Shown: positions 43,328 to 54,123, numbered from the stretch's first letter. The stretch: DNA of 64,000 bases from Tigriopus japonicus (GCA_010645155.1 JAAGOF010000203.1:120300-184299); one strand, 5' to 3'. Made by a program: numbers and translations. Notes: a model not told the origin generated them from the letters alone.

Positions 43328-43437
43328 TTTTGCTGTGGAGCAGAAATCCCAGATGTTTCACAATTTATGGTTGATGAGCGTGGTTGTTAGCTGACCATAC
43401 TCCTTGAAATGTCTAGAATTTCTGCTCCACAGCAAAA
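43328..43437. mobile_element. Short palindromic MITE, copy 3
   Basis: It opens TTTTGCTGTGGAGCAGAAAT and closes ATTTCTGCTCCACAGCAAAA, a perfect 20-bp terminal inverted repeat. TTGCA precedes (43,322-43,326) and follows (43,438-43,442), a possible 5-bp duplication offset by one base on the left. Confidence 0.75.
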
Positions 43438-44427
43438 TTGCAACTCTAAACCAGCCCTACAAAGATTTAGGCCTGGTAATTGCAACAATTCCTTTCTGAT
43501 CTGCACAACTTGAAGTTGGAATAGTAATTCTTGACATTTGTTTTGCATGAAAATACGTTTTGTTACTTTTATCTAAAAAATTGCTACATAAATTGAGAGA
43601 GTTCTTCCAAACTTTTGAATCAGGAATGCCCAACATTGAATAACAAGATGGCCAGAGGAGATTGGTTCCTGGGGCAACTAAACCTAAAAACAAATAATTT
43701 GTTTCATTGAAGACTTCCAAATTGACTCCATTTGTTTTTGAATTACTTTCCAATACTTCTCAACATACATTAACCATGCCATTGGTCTTACATGCAACAT
43801 TTTTCGAAAATCTGACCCTTGAAAACTGAGACATATTTTTGGCAAGCCTACATTGCTAACCGCAACAGATCTGTAATATGATAGGGTAATTGCTCCCGTA
43901 TGAAATCTTGGGGAATTGGTTTGTTGATACTACAGTAGCGTTTTTTGGCTTTTTGGGGTCAAATACGGACCATTTTAAACCAAATTATCAAGCTGCTAAT
44001 GACTATATATCTTTAATCAATTTGAATTCAACAGGTAAACAAATTGGTTTATAAATATAGATCACATAGTTTATAAAAAATGTAATTGTTAATAGGTTTT
44101 TAGATATTCAACTTTTTCCCCTAAACTTATTGAACACTATGAAACAAATTGTTCCTTATTGACTTGTGGTTCCAAAAAAGCTAAGATGTCTCCGTGTGTT
44201 TTGATCTAAACATAAAAAGCCATTCAAAGCATTCTGTAACCCTACAATCGTCAGGTGCACTTGTTCAGTTAGAAGTACGCTCTTCATTTTTATCTTACCC
44301 CACAAATCTTCGAGGTTGCTTTGAGTCTTTGATACTAAAATCCCAGTTTAAGATAGTTGAAATAGTTTTGAGTATTCTAAAGACCAAAATTGTGAGGTTC
44401 GGTTAAGAATGGTTAAGTTAGATTTGA

Positions 44428-44690
44428 AATGAAGCCAGAATAGCCGAGCGCATTAGCGTGAAGGTTGCGTAAGTGCTTCCCCAGACGGCCGAGGTTTGAA
44501 TCCTGTTGGGGATATAATTGAAGCTGTCGGGAGATAACCTTTCATGGAAGCCAGAGTGGCCACGCGTACTAGCGCGTTCTTAAAAGTTCTGAGTGTAAGT
44601 GCTTCCCCCGACGACGTAGGTTCGAATCCTGTTGGGGGTCGGATTGTAACTGTCGGGAGAAATCCTTCTTTTTACAGTCTCTTCTCCTCC
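44428..44690 (+). repeat. Two adjacent tRNA-derived SINE monomers
   Basis: Two related units of about 115-150 bp lie head to tail. Each starts GAAGCCAGA(A/G)T(A/G)GCC, has AGTGCTTCCCC, a B box (GAGGTTTGAATCCTG, then TAGGTTCGAATCCTG) and CTGTCGGGAGA near the end. The heads look like a Leu/Ser-type tRNA but do not fold as an intact tRNA. Confidence 0.7.
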
Positions 44691-45150
44691 GTCTTCCTGA
44701 GTAGGATGGTCTTCTTGCCACGGCGATTTTTTCGCTACTAATGTGGTTTGATTGAAATTTCAAAGGATTTACTTGGTGTTGCCATTCTTTTCCGAAAAAT
44801 ATAGTTCTTATGGTACCTATCAGAATATAGGTACTGGGCGGTCCTGGGCATTTTTTCTAAAAACAAAAACACTGCTGGATTTTTGAATTTCCCACTTTTT
44901 TTGAAAAATTACTTGCTTCTCCTCGTCAAGTGTGACCCACTCTCAATTATTACACAATCACAGGACCTTTCATGTATCAATTAAGCACAAACACGATAAC
45001 AACAAAGCTTTCGTTGAAACTTGTTTTATAAAAAATAAAGAAAGCAGAAGACTTTTTAATTCTCTTACCGTTAGTTCTTAAAAAATGTCAAAGTGGATTT
45101 GTGTTTTTTGGTATAGTCACCCAGAAATGTACCGTAACTTCTGAAGCAAT

Positions 45151-46670
45151 TAGTGATGGGAGGCAAACAGGAGCTTGGGCAAGCGGTCCGGTACAGTACC
45201 TTGGACTTGCCGAAACTTGGGTCTACTTGGGTGCCTGTACAAGTATTTTTCCCACCTTACAGGTTTGCCAAATTTGCTAGGAATGAAGACTAAACCTTCG
45301 GCATCAGAATTTCAATTAACCAGAAAGTTTCAGCGAAATAGGGCCCATGCCCTTGTTAGGATGGATTTTTAGATGAAAATATACAATTCAAAGCTTTTGT
45401 ATCGAGAAATGCAAAAGCTTTTGAGAATATTTCAAAAAAAAAAAAAAAAAAGAGTTGGCATCTTATATTTTTTTCTAGCAACTCTGAGTGACCGAGCTTG
45501 TTCCCAAGTGTGACTGTTAAATCTCATTCTTGGTTAAAATTAAAAGTGTATTCATGTGTGGCTTAGAACGGAAACTAAAGAAAAAACATGGTTTTGCAAA
45601 TGCTATCCAACTCAAAATATTTTTTGTTTCACTTCCACTGTTTATTGCTAAATTATTAAGGTCAAAAAATCATTGAAAATGCAACTTGACATTCTTTTCT
45701 TCTAAGTCACACTGCAAGCATCTGAAATCTTCTAAGAGCAACTGCCGGCAACTGCATCTTCCAATGTTCCTTGAGCTTGGGAAGTGTATTGGTGTATTGC
45801 CCAAGTAATGCTTGTCAACAACTTGTGCTTGGGGTGTCTGTGATGACTAGGGCTAGGGAAAAAAATTTTTTACATCAAAAATATTTTTTTACATTTTTTG
45901 CCAATTTTTACGTGAATATAACATTTTTATTTTATTTGACATTTTTTGGAAAATTTCAACATTTTCTTAACATTTTTTGTACTTTTTGCTCAAAAATGTC
46001 ATCCCAAAACCGGTTCTGAGGGACCAATCAATCAAATGAAGGCTTGAAGTTTCCCACCAAAATTTCCCGCTAAAATTGTCTTTGTTCAACTTCACATTTT
46101 ACGATGGCAATTTTTTTCAAATCTTTGGAAAGGGGAAAAAAGTGCCCTTAAAGTTTCTTTTTGTCAAAAAATTATGAAAAAGTTCAAATCAGAAACTTTG
46201 TGATCTTTTTTTCCATGATTATTTTACGTGGGCTAAGTAGCTATGTGTAGAGTAAAGTATGTTTTAAGTTGGCACTGTTGCCATTATTTACTCAGACTTT
46301 AATATCTATTGCCTTTCAAAGGATCTGAATGTGATATCTGACTTATAACATAAACTGTTTTGACGTCTAGCTTATAAAAACACCCCCCTATGTGAAGCGC
46401 AACCTCCCGTTTTTTAAGCTAGATTTTTGACGGCATTATTTCCTTCAGATGTCTGTAGTCTTCTCAAGTCCTCCACGCATCTAGTCCCATTTCTCACACA
46501 TTTCGTTGACTTTTTTGCCCTAATTTTCAACATTTTTTGCTCTTTTTGCTCAAAATTTCAACATTTTTTGCCCTTTTTCCTGACATTTTAATGACATTTT
46601 TTGGACGTATTTCCAACATTTTTTCCCGGTCTCTAGTGATGACTCATTACTTGCCCAAGTCACATCAATA
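45151..46670 (-). mobile_element. Non-autonomous hAT-like element, copy 2, split by another hAT
   Basis: Inverted relative to the copy at 7,188-8,195. Ends are TAGTGATG and CATCAATA (one change from CATCACTA), with flanking GAAGCAAT / GAAGCCAT (7 of 8 match). The inner insertion at 45,848-46,635 brings its length from about 724 to 1,520 bp. A 17-base poly(A) run lies at about 45,429-45,451. Confidence 0.82.
45848..46635. mobile_element. 788-bp non-autonomous hAT nested in copy 2
   Basis: It starts TAGGGCTAGGGAAAAAA and ends in the complement of TAGAGACCGGGAAAAAA. It is flanked by an exact 8-bp duplication GTGATGAC (45,840-45,847 and 46,636-46,643), which is itself host-element sequence. The interior repeats ACATTTTTTGCC-type motifs in both halves and codes for nothing recognisable. 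Confidence 0.87.
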
Positions 46671-46854
46671 GAAGCCATGGGTAATGTCAGGTCATTACAA
46701 AAGTTATAACCGTTGGTCACTTGACAGCCTTTTTTGTATTCAATGATAACAGAGAGAGCAGACCATTACATAAATTAAACTTGAAAATCGAAGCAACATC
46801 AAAGTCAACACAAAACGTAATTTCGCTTTTTGAACATATTTTATTGGAACAGTA

Positions 46855-47029
46855 CAGTCAACTTCGGATATAAGGGACCCGGCGGGACCACCGAAATTCG
46901 TCCCTTATATCCGACTGTCCCTTATATCCGACCGAAATTGCATGGAAATCGATCTTCCGGACCTTCCAAAACAGTCCCTTATAAGCGAAAATCCCTTATA
47001 TCCGGGTCCCTTATATCCGAAGTTGACTG
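46855..47029. mobile_element. 175-bp pogo/Tigger-like MITE
   Basis: A perfect 28-bp terminal inverted repeat starting CAGTCAACTTCGGATATAAG, with TA on both outer sides. The motif CCCTTATATCCG recurs internally in both orientations. Similar in size and end sequence style to 57,292-57,467. It ends 11 bp before the 5' LTR of the Gypsy element. Confidence 0.85.
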
Positions 47030-47040
47030 TAATAGCAATA

Positions 47041-47137
47041 TGTAGCGGTCACACTGGCTCGGCCCGAGCGAGCCATGTTCAACTGATTGAATAAACACAG
47101 TTCTGTTCTGACTTTACTTCCGAACACATCCACTTCA
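47041..47137 (+). repeat. 5' LTR (97 bp)
   Basis: It runs TGTAGCGGTCACACTGGCTC ... CACTTCA, with an AATAAA within (about 47,089). It matches the 3' LTR at 51,182-51,278 except at three sites. It starts TG and ends CA as LTRs do. No clean target-site duplication is visible around the pair (left flank GCAATA, right flank CAAGGA). Confidence 0.9.
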
Positions 47138-47138
47138 C

Positions 47139-47151
47139 TGGTGACCCCGAC
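47139..47151 (+). other. Primer-binding site for tRNA-Trp
   Basis: TGGTGACCCCGAC, one base after the 5' LTR, is complementary to the 13-base 3' end of animal tRNA-Trp including CCA. This primer is typical of CsRn1-clade elements. Confidence 0.85.
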
Positions 47152-47191
47152 ATTCTCACCCCGCTGGGCGAGAGAATCTCATCAAAAGACC

Positions 47192-48003
47192 ATGGCCACC
47201 GAACACAAGCCAGACCTTCCAATGATTTACGCCGTGGCCCCCAAACTTCCTAGTTTTGACAGAGAAGAGGCAGATTTGTGGTTTGCCACCATTGAAATCG
47301 AGTTTAGCATCAAAGGTGTCACAGTTTCCTCCACAAAGTTTTCCCACGCAGTGGCGGCCCTCGATGCGGACACCAGGCAATTGGTGAGTGACATCCTCCT
47401 GGCCCCTAGCTCGGGGGGCGTGGACAAGTACGCGCAGCTCAAGGAGCGATTGACCGACGCTTTTGGTTTGTCTGACGACCAGAGGAGGGAGCGTTTGTGG
47501 AGCTACCCACACCTCGATCCACTGGAAAGGCCGTCCCTCTGGTACGCCAAGATCAGGGCAATCGCCGGCTCCGTCATCAGTGTCGACGACCCGTGGTTCT
47601 CGTTTTTGGTGAGGAGGAAACTCCCCCAGGCAATTCGAGACATGGCGGCCGCCAGGGGAGAGACAGTGGTATAACTATTATCAAGGCAGCTGACGAAGTC
47701 TGGAAGAACACCCCAGCCAGACAAACAGACATCAATGCGGCTTTTGGGGAGAAGAAGCACGTTGCTGGGGTGTGCCCATATCACCAGGAGTTTGGTTTCC
47801 GAACCCGCAAATGCATCGCACCGTGCTTGCTCACTGCCCATGTGGCACTACCCCAGGCCCCAAACCAAGGCAGGGGCCGCGGCCGGGGCCGACGTGGCCG
47901 GGGCAGAGGAAGCGGCAGCCAAGGTCAGAGGACAGTGGCTTTCCTTGAGCAAGCTTACGATGACGAACACGACCAGGGGGAAGACCTGGCCGGCCTCCAA
48001 TAA
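47192..48003 (+). pseudogene. gag (capsid/nucleocapsid), frame-broken
   Basis: The N-terminal part (ATG 47,192 to stop 47,674) starts MATEHKPDLPMIYAVAPKLP and holds the capsid-like region (LWFATIEIEF; KYAQLKERLTDAFGLSDDQR; LVRRKLPQAIRDMAA). The remainder lies in the frame two bases on (about 47,675-48,003), with an extra TA at 47,671-47,674 as the likely cause. There the knuckle CPYH...FRTRKCIAPC (about 47,772-47,826) and an Arg/Gly-rich RNA-binding tail follow. The C-H-C-C spacing differs from the common CCHC and matches CsRn1-type Gag. Confidence 0.85.
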
Positions 48004-48886
48004 ATGCCACTCCGGAGGCCGGCAAACCACAAACCCATCACCACACAGTATATCATCTCTTCTACGCCAAAGACGCCGCGACTTCCTGCCAGTACCTCGT
48101 AGACTCCGGCGCCCAAGTATCTGTTGTTTCAGCATCGTTCGCAGAAAGACTGCGCCCCCAGACTCGGCCTCTCACAGCCGCAAACCACACCAAAATTAGA
48201 ACCTGGGGAGAGCGCATAATCAACCTGAAACTGGGAACACGTTTTTTCCCATGGCGTTTCTTAGCGGCCGACGTCTCGTGCCACATCCTTGGAAGCGATT
48301 TCTTGAGGAAATCCGGTTTCCTGCTAGATGCCAGAGGAGCTTGTCTAGTCGACGGAGAAAATCATTCTTTCGTGTGCCACTATCTGCTGTTCCCGCTGGG
48401 GCAGTCCCGGGGTGTTTGGGCCTTGAATCTTTCAGTGGCGCCGAGGACAGATACGGCCGCCTCCTTGCTAAATACCCGACCATCACCACCCCCACTTTCC
48501 GAGCAGCAACAGTCTCGCATGGAGTGACCCACTACATAGAGACAGAAGGTCCCCTCCCAAGAGCCCGCCCAAGGAGGCTGGACCCCTCTCGGTTGCAAGT
48601 CGCCAAAGCATTCATGCAAGAAAACGTCAAGCTGGGGATTGCCAGGCCATCTAACTCTTCCGTTGCAAGTGCCCTGGTCATGGTCCCCAAAAAGGACGGG
48701 TCGTGGCGATTGTGCGGGGATTATGTCTCCCTGAATGCAAGGACCCAACCAGACAGATACCCCACACCTAACCTGAGGGATTTCACTGCCAACCTCAGCA
48801 ACAAGAAAGTTTTCAGCAAAGTTGATCTCATCAAAGGATACAACCAGATTCCCGTTCATCCCCCCACGTGTACAAGACGGCTGTGA
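48004..48886 (+). pseudogene. pol 5' part: protease and first half of reverse transcriptase, frame-broken
   Basis: The aspartic protease lies in the frame one base back from the gag tail, with catalytic LVDSGA (Asp at 48,102) and a later ILGSDFL flap-end motif. The frame changes again near 48,420-48,460. From there the RT N-terminus is read (LGIARPSNSSVASALVMVPK; then KKDGSWRLCGDYVSLNART) up to the motif KVDLIKGYNQIPVHP. A one-base loss near 48,860 then moves the rest of RT into another frame. A -1 shift between gag and pol is normal for Gypsy elements; the two later breaks are not. Confidence 0.82.
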
Positions 48887-51159
48887 CAACTCCTTTTGGG
48901 CTTTTTGAATACCAACGCATGCCTTTTGGTCTAAGGAACGCCGGAAATACTTTCCAACGTATGATGGACGCCGTCGTGGGGGACTTGCCATTCGTGTTTT
49001 GTTACTTGGACGACTTGCTGGTGGCTAGTGCTTCCCCCGATGAACACAGGAGGCACTTGGACACCCTCTTTGCACGACTTTCCCAGCATGGGCTAGTCAT
49101 CAGCCCAGGGAAATGTGAGTTCGGGAAGAAGATGGTCGATTTTTTGGGGCATAGGGTGACAAGGGAGGGCGTTTTCCCCCTACCCGAGAAAGTTGCCGCG
49201 GTCCGCGATTTCCCCCTCCCCAAGACGGTCAGGAGCCTCCAAGAGTTCGTGGGAATGGTGGTGTTTTACCTTCACTTTATTCCGGGAGCCGCCTCAATAA
49301 TGCGCCCATTGTACGACTTGCTCAAGGCAACGGGCAAATCAAATGTCAAGGCCAGCAGACACCCTGTCGTGTGGAACCCCCCTGCAAGACTTGCTTTCAA
49401 CAGCATCAAGACGGCTCTGGCAGATGCCACTGTCTTGGTACACCCAGACCCCAATGCGCAAATTTCCCTCACAACGGACGCATCGGACGTCGCGGTGGGG
49501 GCGGTCCTGCAGCAGCGTTCTTCCGGGGTTGGTTCTCAGTGGCAGCCTTTGGCATTTTTCAGCAGGGCTCTCAGACCCCCCGAGAGGAAGTACTCGGCGT
49601 ACGACAGAGAGTTGCTGGCCATCAAATTAGCAGTCAGACATTTCCGCCATCACGTCGAGGCGCGCCCCTTCACGGTCTTCACGGACCACATGCCCTTGAC
49701 ATTCATGCTCTCAAAGAACACAGAAGCCATGCTTCCTCGAAGGGCCCGCACAATCCTTGAGCTCAGTGAGTACTCACTCAACATCCAGCATGTGGCTGGG
49801 AAAGCCAACAAAGTGGCGGACGCCCTCTCTCGTGTGATCATTGCCAACCTTGGTGCCCCTCATCAATCGGTTGACTTTGAAGGCCTTGCTAAGGCCCAAC
49901 AGGAGGACCGTGAGCTAATTGCTGTCAAGACAGCATGGTCGTCCCTCCAGTGGAACCAGGTGGCTTTGGGCCCGGACGGGCCTACATTGCTCTGTGACAC
50001 CTCCACGGGCCACCCCAGGCCTTGGGTCCCAGAGTCTTGGCGCCGCCGTGTTTTTGACACATATCACAATTTGAGTCACCCCTCCATCCAGGCCAGCACC
50101 CGCTTAGTGTGCAGGCGTTTTGTCTGGCATGGCATGGCTGCCCAGTGCACTCGGTGGGCAAGAGAGTGCATCCCGTGCCAAAAGTCCAAGGTCCAGTGCC
50201 ACACCAGGACCCCTGCTGCAAGCATCCCAGTCCCCCAGTCAAGATTTGCCCATGTCCACGTTGACCTAGTGGGCCCACTCCCGGACAGCGAGGGCTGCAC
50301 ATACCTGCTCACCGTGGTGGACAGGTTCACCAGATGGCCTGAAGCTTACCCCTTGTCCTCCACGACAGCTACTGCAGTGGCCCGCGCTTTCGTGGGTGGC
50401 TGGATAGCCAGGTTTGGTGTGCCCTCACACATCACCTCAGACAGAGGAGCCCAGTTCACGGGGCGCTTTTGGGAGGCCATCAACAAGCTGTATGGTTCAA
50501 CACTCCACAGAACCACAGCCTACCACCCTGCGGCAAACGGCTTGGTCGAGCGTTTCCACCGCCATCTGAAGTCCAGTTTGAAGGCCTCCATGGAAGACGC
50601 CGGTCCATCCTGGACGCATCACCTCCCTTGGGTTATGTTAGGCATCCGCACTTCAAGCAAGGAGGACCTGGGTACCTCGTCGGCAGAGCTCGTGTACAGG
50701 TCCCCGTTGGTGGTCCCGGGTGATTTCCTCCCTGCCAATAACAGTGGCGCTAACCCACGGGACTTTTTGACAGATTTGCGTGAAAGAGTGAGATCTTTCA
50801 CCCCTATTCCGACATCCCGCCATGGCAAGGCTCGCCCCAACGTCCCGAGCTCCCTCCAAACCGCTTCTCACGTGTTTGTGCGCAGGCCGCCTGCCCGTGG
50901 ACCTTTGCAAACCCCTTACCAGGGCCCATACAAAGTCCTTTGCCGGGGCAGCAAAACTTTTCAGCTCGATTACGGCGGAGGGCCGGAAGTTGTGTCGGTG
51001 GATTGTCTGAAACCGGCCCATGTGGACTCAACCTCACCTACTTTGTGCGAGGCTCCCCCTCGCCGAGGCCGGCCAACTGACAAGAAGGACCCGCCTGCCA
51101 TCCAACGCAACCCACAGAGAGCTGCCCGCGACAAGGCATATAGAGCTACATCACATTGA
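48868..51159 (+). CDS. pol 3' part: reverse transcriptase, RNase H, integrase
   Basis: A 763-codon frame. RT palm with FCYLDDLLVAS (YLDD at about residues 46-49); RNase H with TTDASDVAVGAVLQQ, a YSAYDRELLAI segment and FTDHMPL; HHCC zinc domain at about residues 399-437 (YHNLSHPSI ... CIPCQKSK); integrase core with Asp 465 (HVDLVGPL), Asp 524 (TSDRGAQF) and Glu 560 (VERFHRHL), a D-58-D-35-E spacing. The C-terminus is basic with a GPYKVL segment. The frame has no early stop, but its first codon is not a true start: translation would need the broken upstream part. GC-rich codon use contrasts with the AT-rich surroundings. Confidence 0.93.
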   Translation: MYKTAVTTPFGLFEYQRMPFGLRNAGNTFQRMMDAVVGDLPFVFCYLDDLLVASASPDEHRRHLDTLFARLSQHGLVISPGKCEFGKKMVDFLGHRVTREGVFPLPEKVAAVRDFPLPKTVRSLQEFVGMVVFYLHFIPGAASIMRPLYDLLKATGKSNVKASRHPVVWNPPARLAFNSIKTALADATVLVHPDPNAQISLTTDASDVAVGAVLQQRSSGVGSQWQPLAFFSRALRPPERKYSAYDRELLAIKLAVRHFRHHVEARPFTVFTDHMPLTFMLSKNTEAMLPRRARTILELSEYSLNIQHVAGKANKVADALSRVIIANLGAPHQSVDFEGLAKAQQEDRELIAVKTAWSSLQWNQVALGPDGPTLLCDTSTGHPRPWVPESWRRRVFDTYHNLSHPSIQASTRLVCRRFVWHGMAAQCTRWARECIPCQKSKVQCHTRTPAASIPVPQSRFAHVHVDLVGPLPDSEGCTYLLTVVDRFTRWPEAYPLSSTTATAVARAFVGGWIARFGVPSHITSDRGAQFTGRFWEAINKLYGSTLHRTTAYHPAANGLVERFHRHLKSSLKASMEDAGPSWTHHLPWVMLGIRTSSKEDLGTSSAELVYRSPLVVPGDFLPANNSGANPRDFLTDLRERVRSFTPIPTSRHGKARPNVPSSLQTASHVFVRRPPARGPLQTPYQGPYKVLCRGSKTFQLDYGGGPEVVSVDCLKPAHVDSTSPTLCEAPPRRGRPTDKKDPPAIQRNPQRAARDKAYRATSH

Positions 51160-51168
51160 TTCCTCTCT

Positions 51169-51278
51169 AGGGGGGGGGTAGTGTAGCGGTCACACTGGCT
51201 CGGTCCGAGCGAGCCATGTTCAACTGATTGAATAAACACAGTTCTGTTCTGACTTTAATTCCGAGCACATCCACTTCA
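51169..51278 (+). repeat. Polypurine tract and 3' LTR
   Basis: AGGGGGGGGGTAG (51,169-51,181) directly precedes TGTAGCGGTC, the start of the 97-bp 3' LTR (51,182-51,278). Differences from the 5' LTR are C/T, C/A and A/G at single sites. Confidence 0.88.
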
Positions 51279-52709
51279 CAAGGACCCTCCAGCAAGGAAT
51301 GGTCACCTTTGCATTCACCAAACCTCACCAGCCAACTTAGGCCTAATTGTAAACAACGGCAAAGAAAGTTCAGGCTGCCAAGAGGAGAATAAGCTTCAAA
51401 TTGTATGTTATCTCATCTAAAACCCAAGTGCCATGGGTAGGAGAGCTGTGATGAAATTTGCCAGGATTATCTCTTTGATTCTATGGCTCGAAAGAACCTT
51501 TTTGAGCCAAGCTTGCTTGTGAAAAGTGCCCAAAATCCCCCATGCTCTGGCTTTGAACATTGATTTGGATGTTGGACCATAAGTATTTGCATTGTGCCAA
51601 GGCAAACTGGGGTGTTTGAGGCATATCAAAGAGATCATAAAAAAGATGGAACAGTGGTTTCATTTGTGTTGGAAAAGAGCTCCTGAGCTTCAAGAAGAGC
51701 TTCAATGATCAAGACCAATAATCATTTAAGCAATGGTACAACGCCATCATTTTGTCGAGAAATGGAGTCCATCCGGATTTGTTGTGCCTGAGGTTCAAAA
51801 ATGGACCACATGAGGCACACCATACTGGGTATTATTCAGGGTGGTCATGTCTTCTTAATTTTCCAAATTTTCTAAACCGGTTTCAAACCCCTTCCTTGAG
51901 TTTGACTTTTTGTTATTTTAAACTAATGCAAAACTAAAATTGGAAACGAATTGAAAAATTAAGAAATATTCTAAACCAATAATGGGTTTTTGAAAACCAG
52001 TTATAAAACTATGAATATTGATTACACAACCACCCTGAATACTATGGACTCTTGATCAAAATGGACAACATTTCTGCATCCACTGTAGGTGTCAAAAAAT
52101 TCTCTCAACCTCGAGGGCATTGGGGATTGTCAAGGCCAAATTTGACTCTCAATCAACAGAAATGCCTCAAAATGAGTGAAATACGTCAGATGTGACCACT
52201 GTTAGGTATTTGAAAACAATTTAAACACACAACACCTTGATTTACAATATTAGGGCCTTCAAAAGTTGCTTAAAATGATGCTCTTGGTTTTTTTCTCAAG
52301 GAAATATGGAGTGCCTCTTGTGGTCAACTTTAGAAACTCAAAGCACAACAAATCTTGGATCTCGGCCATTGCTTGTCAATGCCCAGTGGTCTCTAAATTT
52401 CAAGAAAGCAATTGTGCTTGTGGCTCAAAAAGAATAGTAGAGCAATGACAAACTATTGTTATTTAACAATACAACAAGAAAAAGTTCCTCTTTCAGTGTT
52501 GTTCAAGAGCAAAACCTGAAAGTTTCCTCTGGGTTCATCTCCAAGACAAACCAATATCCATGGATAGAGGGTTTCTGCAATTCTAAATACTACTCAGGCA
52601 CCTTGTTCATGAGAGTGTCCAGTGATTTAAGCAAACACAAAATATCCAAGCAGCCGTCAAGACTTCCTGCATTAGCATTTGAGGTCTCTTTTGCCCATTG
52701 ACTGATACA
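51279..52709. other. No gene seen
   Basis: Short ORFs on both strands without motifs. Nothing else is supported between the Gypsy element and the 962-bp element. Confidence 0.5.
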
Positions 52710-53671
52710 AGGTCAGATGTTTTGTGTATTCCAAGGTGTGCTAGCAAAGTTGACTTCGAGGCAACTTCAAGGCAGTTTCAGCCGTTTTGTTGATAGCATA
52801 AGCTTTCTTGAATCAGAAGTACACCAAGCAACTCATGAAAAAGAGAAGGGTACCACCGGTGCCAAGGTGCAACAAGTAGATACGTCAACAATTTTCCAAC
52901 GCTAGTCATATACTTAGCATGCACAAACATGTGCTAGTTCAATTGACTTCAAGTAAACTTCTAGCAAGCTGGGTCGCTATTTGGGCTTAGCATCAGGTTT
53001 AATTGATGAGAAGTTCTCCGAGAAGCACGCCTAGAGAGGAGCATTCCAACGTTGTGGAAGCACTCCCATTTGAATACTTCAACGCTGATCAATCGAACTG
53101 CAAGCGAACTTCCTTCCAGTGTTTCCTTAAATTATCTGCCAAAATTTGCATGCTCCTGTGAGATCAATCAATGTTTTGAGTTGAATGGAGTAATATGAAA
53201 TAAAGAAGGAGAAATGTGGAATAGCTGAATCAGCGGGCAATTAGTGTTTCGAGAGGATGAATTTACGATCATAGATGTAGAGGCACTTCTAGGTTGGAAT
53301 GAGAGACTTACTTTTCAAAATGGCAGCTGTCTCAACAAAACCAGCCAATTGAACTACGAAGTGTACTAACAAGTACACCTTCTAGAGTTGCCATCAAAAC
53401 ATATGCTCATACCATTTACTTGAACTGGACGATTCATATTGCGTTTGGCACGATTTGTCAAAATTGCACCCAACAAACTATCAGAGTGCCACAAGTTCAA
53501 ATTGAATTAGTATATGAAATCACTGAATGCGAATTGGTTGGGTTGCAGAAATCTTCAAAGGAGCTGTGTTTATAAAGTTAATGAAAAGTTTACTCTCAAG
53601 TAGACTTTGGAGCATACCTTCAAGTAAACTAGCAAGCATTCCAAGACCAATGCAACCAAAACATATGACCT
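52710..53671. mobile_element. 962-bp non-autonomous element, copy 2
   Basis: Same ends as the 16,973 copy (AGGTCAGATGTTTTG ... CAAAACATATGACCT). ACA lies on both outer sides; counting the terminal A/T, TACAA is repeated. It shares diagnostic variants with copy 3 (for example GACTTCGAGGC and GCTCCTGTGAG) against copy 1. Confidence 0.85.
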
Positions 53672-54123
53672 ACAATTTGAAAACTGAAAATTTTCTTGAA
53701 ACGCCTTTTTCTCCAAGCCAATTGAATATTCTGCAAATCAGACCATCTTGGAAAAGACAAGAAAGTTGTCATATTCAGCATCATAGTTCAATTTTCAAAA
53801 ATGTGACCTAATGTCATTTATGCCTCTGAATGGAAACAATAATTAGGATAAGTATTTGTTATTAACATTAGTTGTGAACTACTTTGATTTGATACTATCC
53901 CTTGTACTTTGATACTATCCCTAATTCATGCTCAATGTAATGAAAAATGGAAAAAATATTGGGAAGAAAGTGGTATTTTGTTCAACCTTTAGTCTTGCAA
54001 AACTGAATTTGGGTATGACTTACTTGCCAAAAATATAACAAAACAAAGCTAAAATACATTTTTGAAAACAAAATAGTATTATACAAATGTGTTTTAGGCT
54101 TTTGGAATGGGTTAAAAGATAAT

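Larger units (their letters stand above)
47041..51278 (+). mobile_element. Ty3/Gypsy LTR retrotransposon, CsRn1-like
   Basis: It has two 97-bp LTRs, a primer-binding site matching tRNA-Trp, a gag with an unusual zinc knuckle, a pol in the order protease-RT-RNase H-integrase, and a G-rich polypurine tract. The tRNA-Trp primer and the C-x2-H-x9-C-x3-C knuckle together are known marks of the CsRn1 clade of Metaviridae. The LTRs differ at 3 of 97 sites, so it is not very old. At least three frame breaks make this copy defective as written (or reflect base errors). No env-like ORF is present. Confidence 0.92.

Noticed and set aside
44428..44690. Functional tRNA genes
   Set aside because: A and B boxes are present, but the sequences do not form a cloverleaf with a paired acceptor stem; treated as SINE heads, as are 8,489-8,556, 9,868-10,077, 10,915-11,015 and 36,725-36,830.
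47831..50330. Many minus-strand ORFs over the retrotransposon (for example 48,380-48,991 and 50,653-51,021)
   Set aside because: They are antisense shadows of the GC-rich gag-pol region with no family motif.
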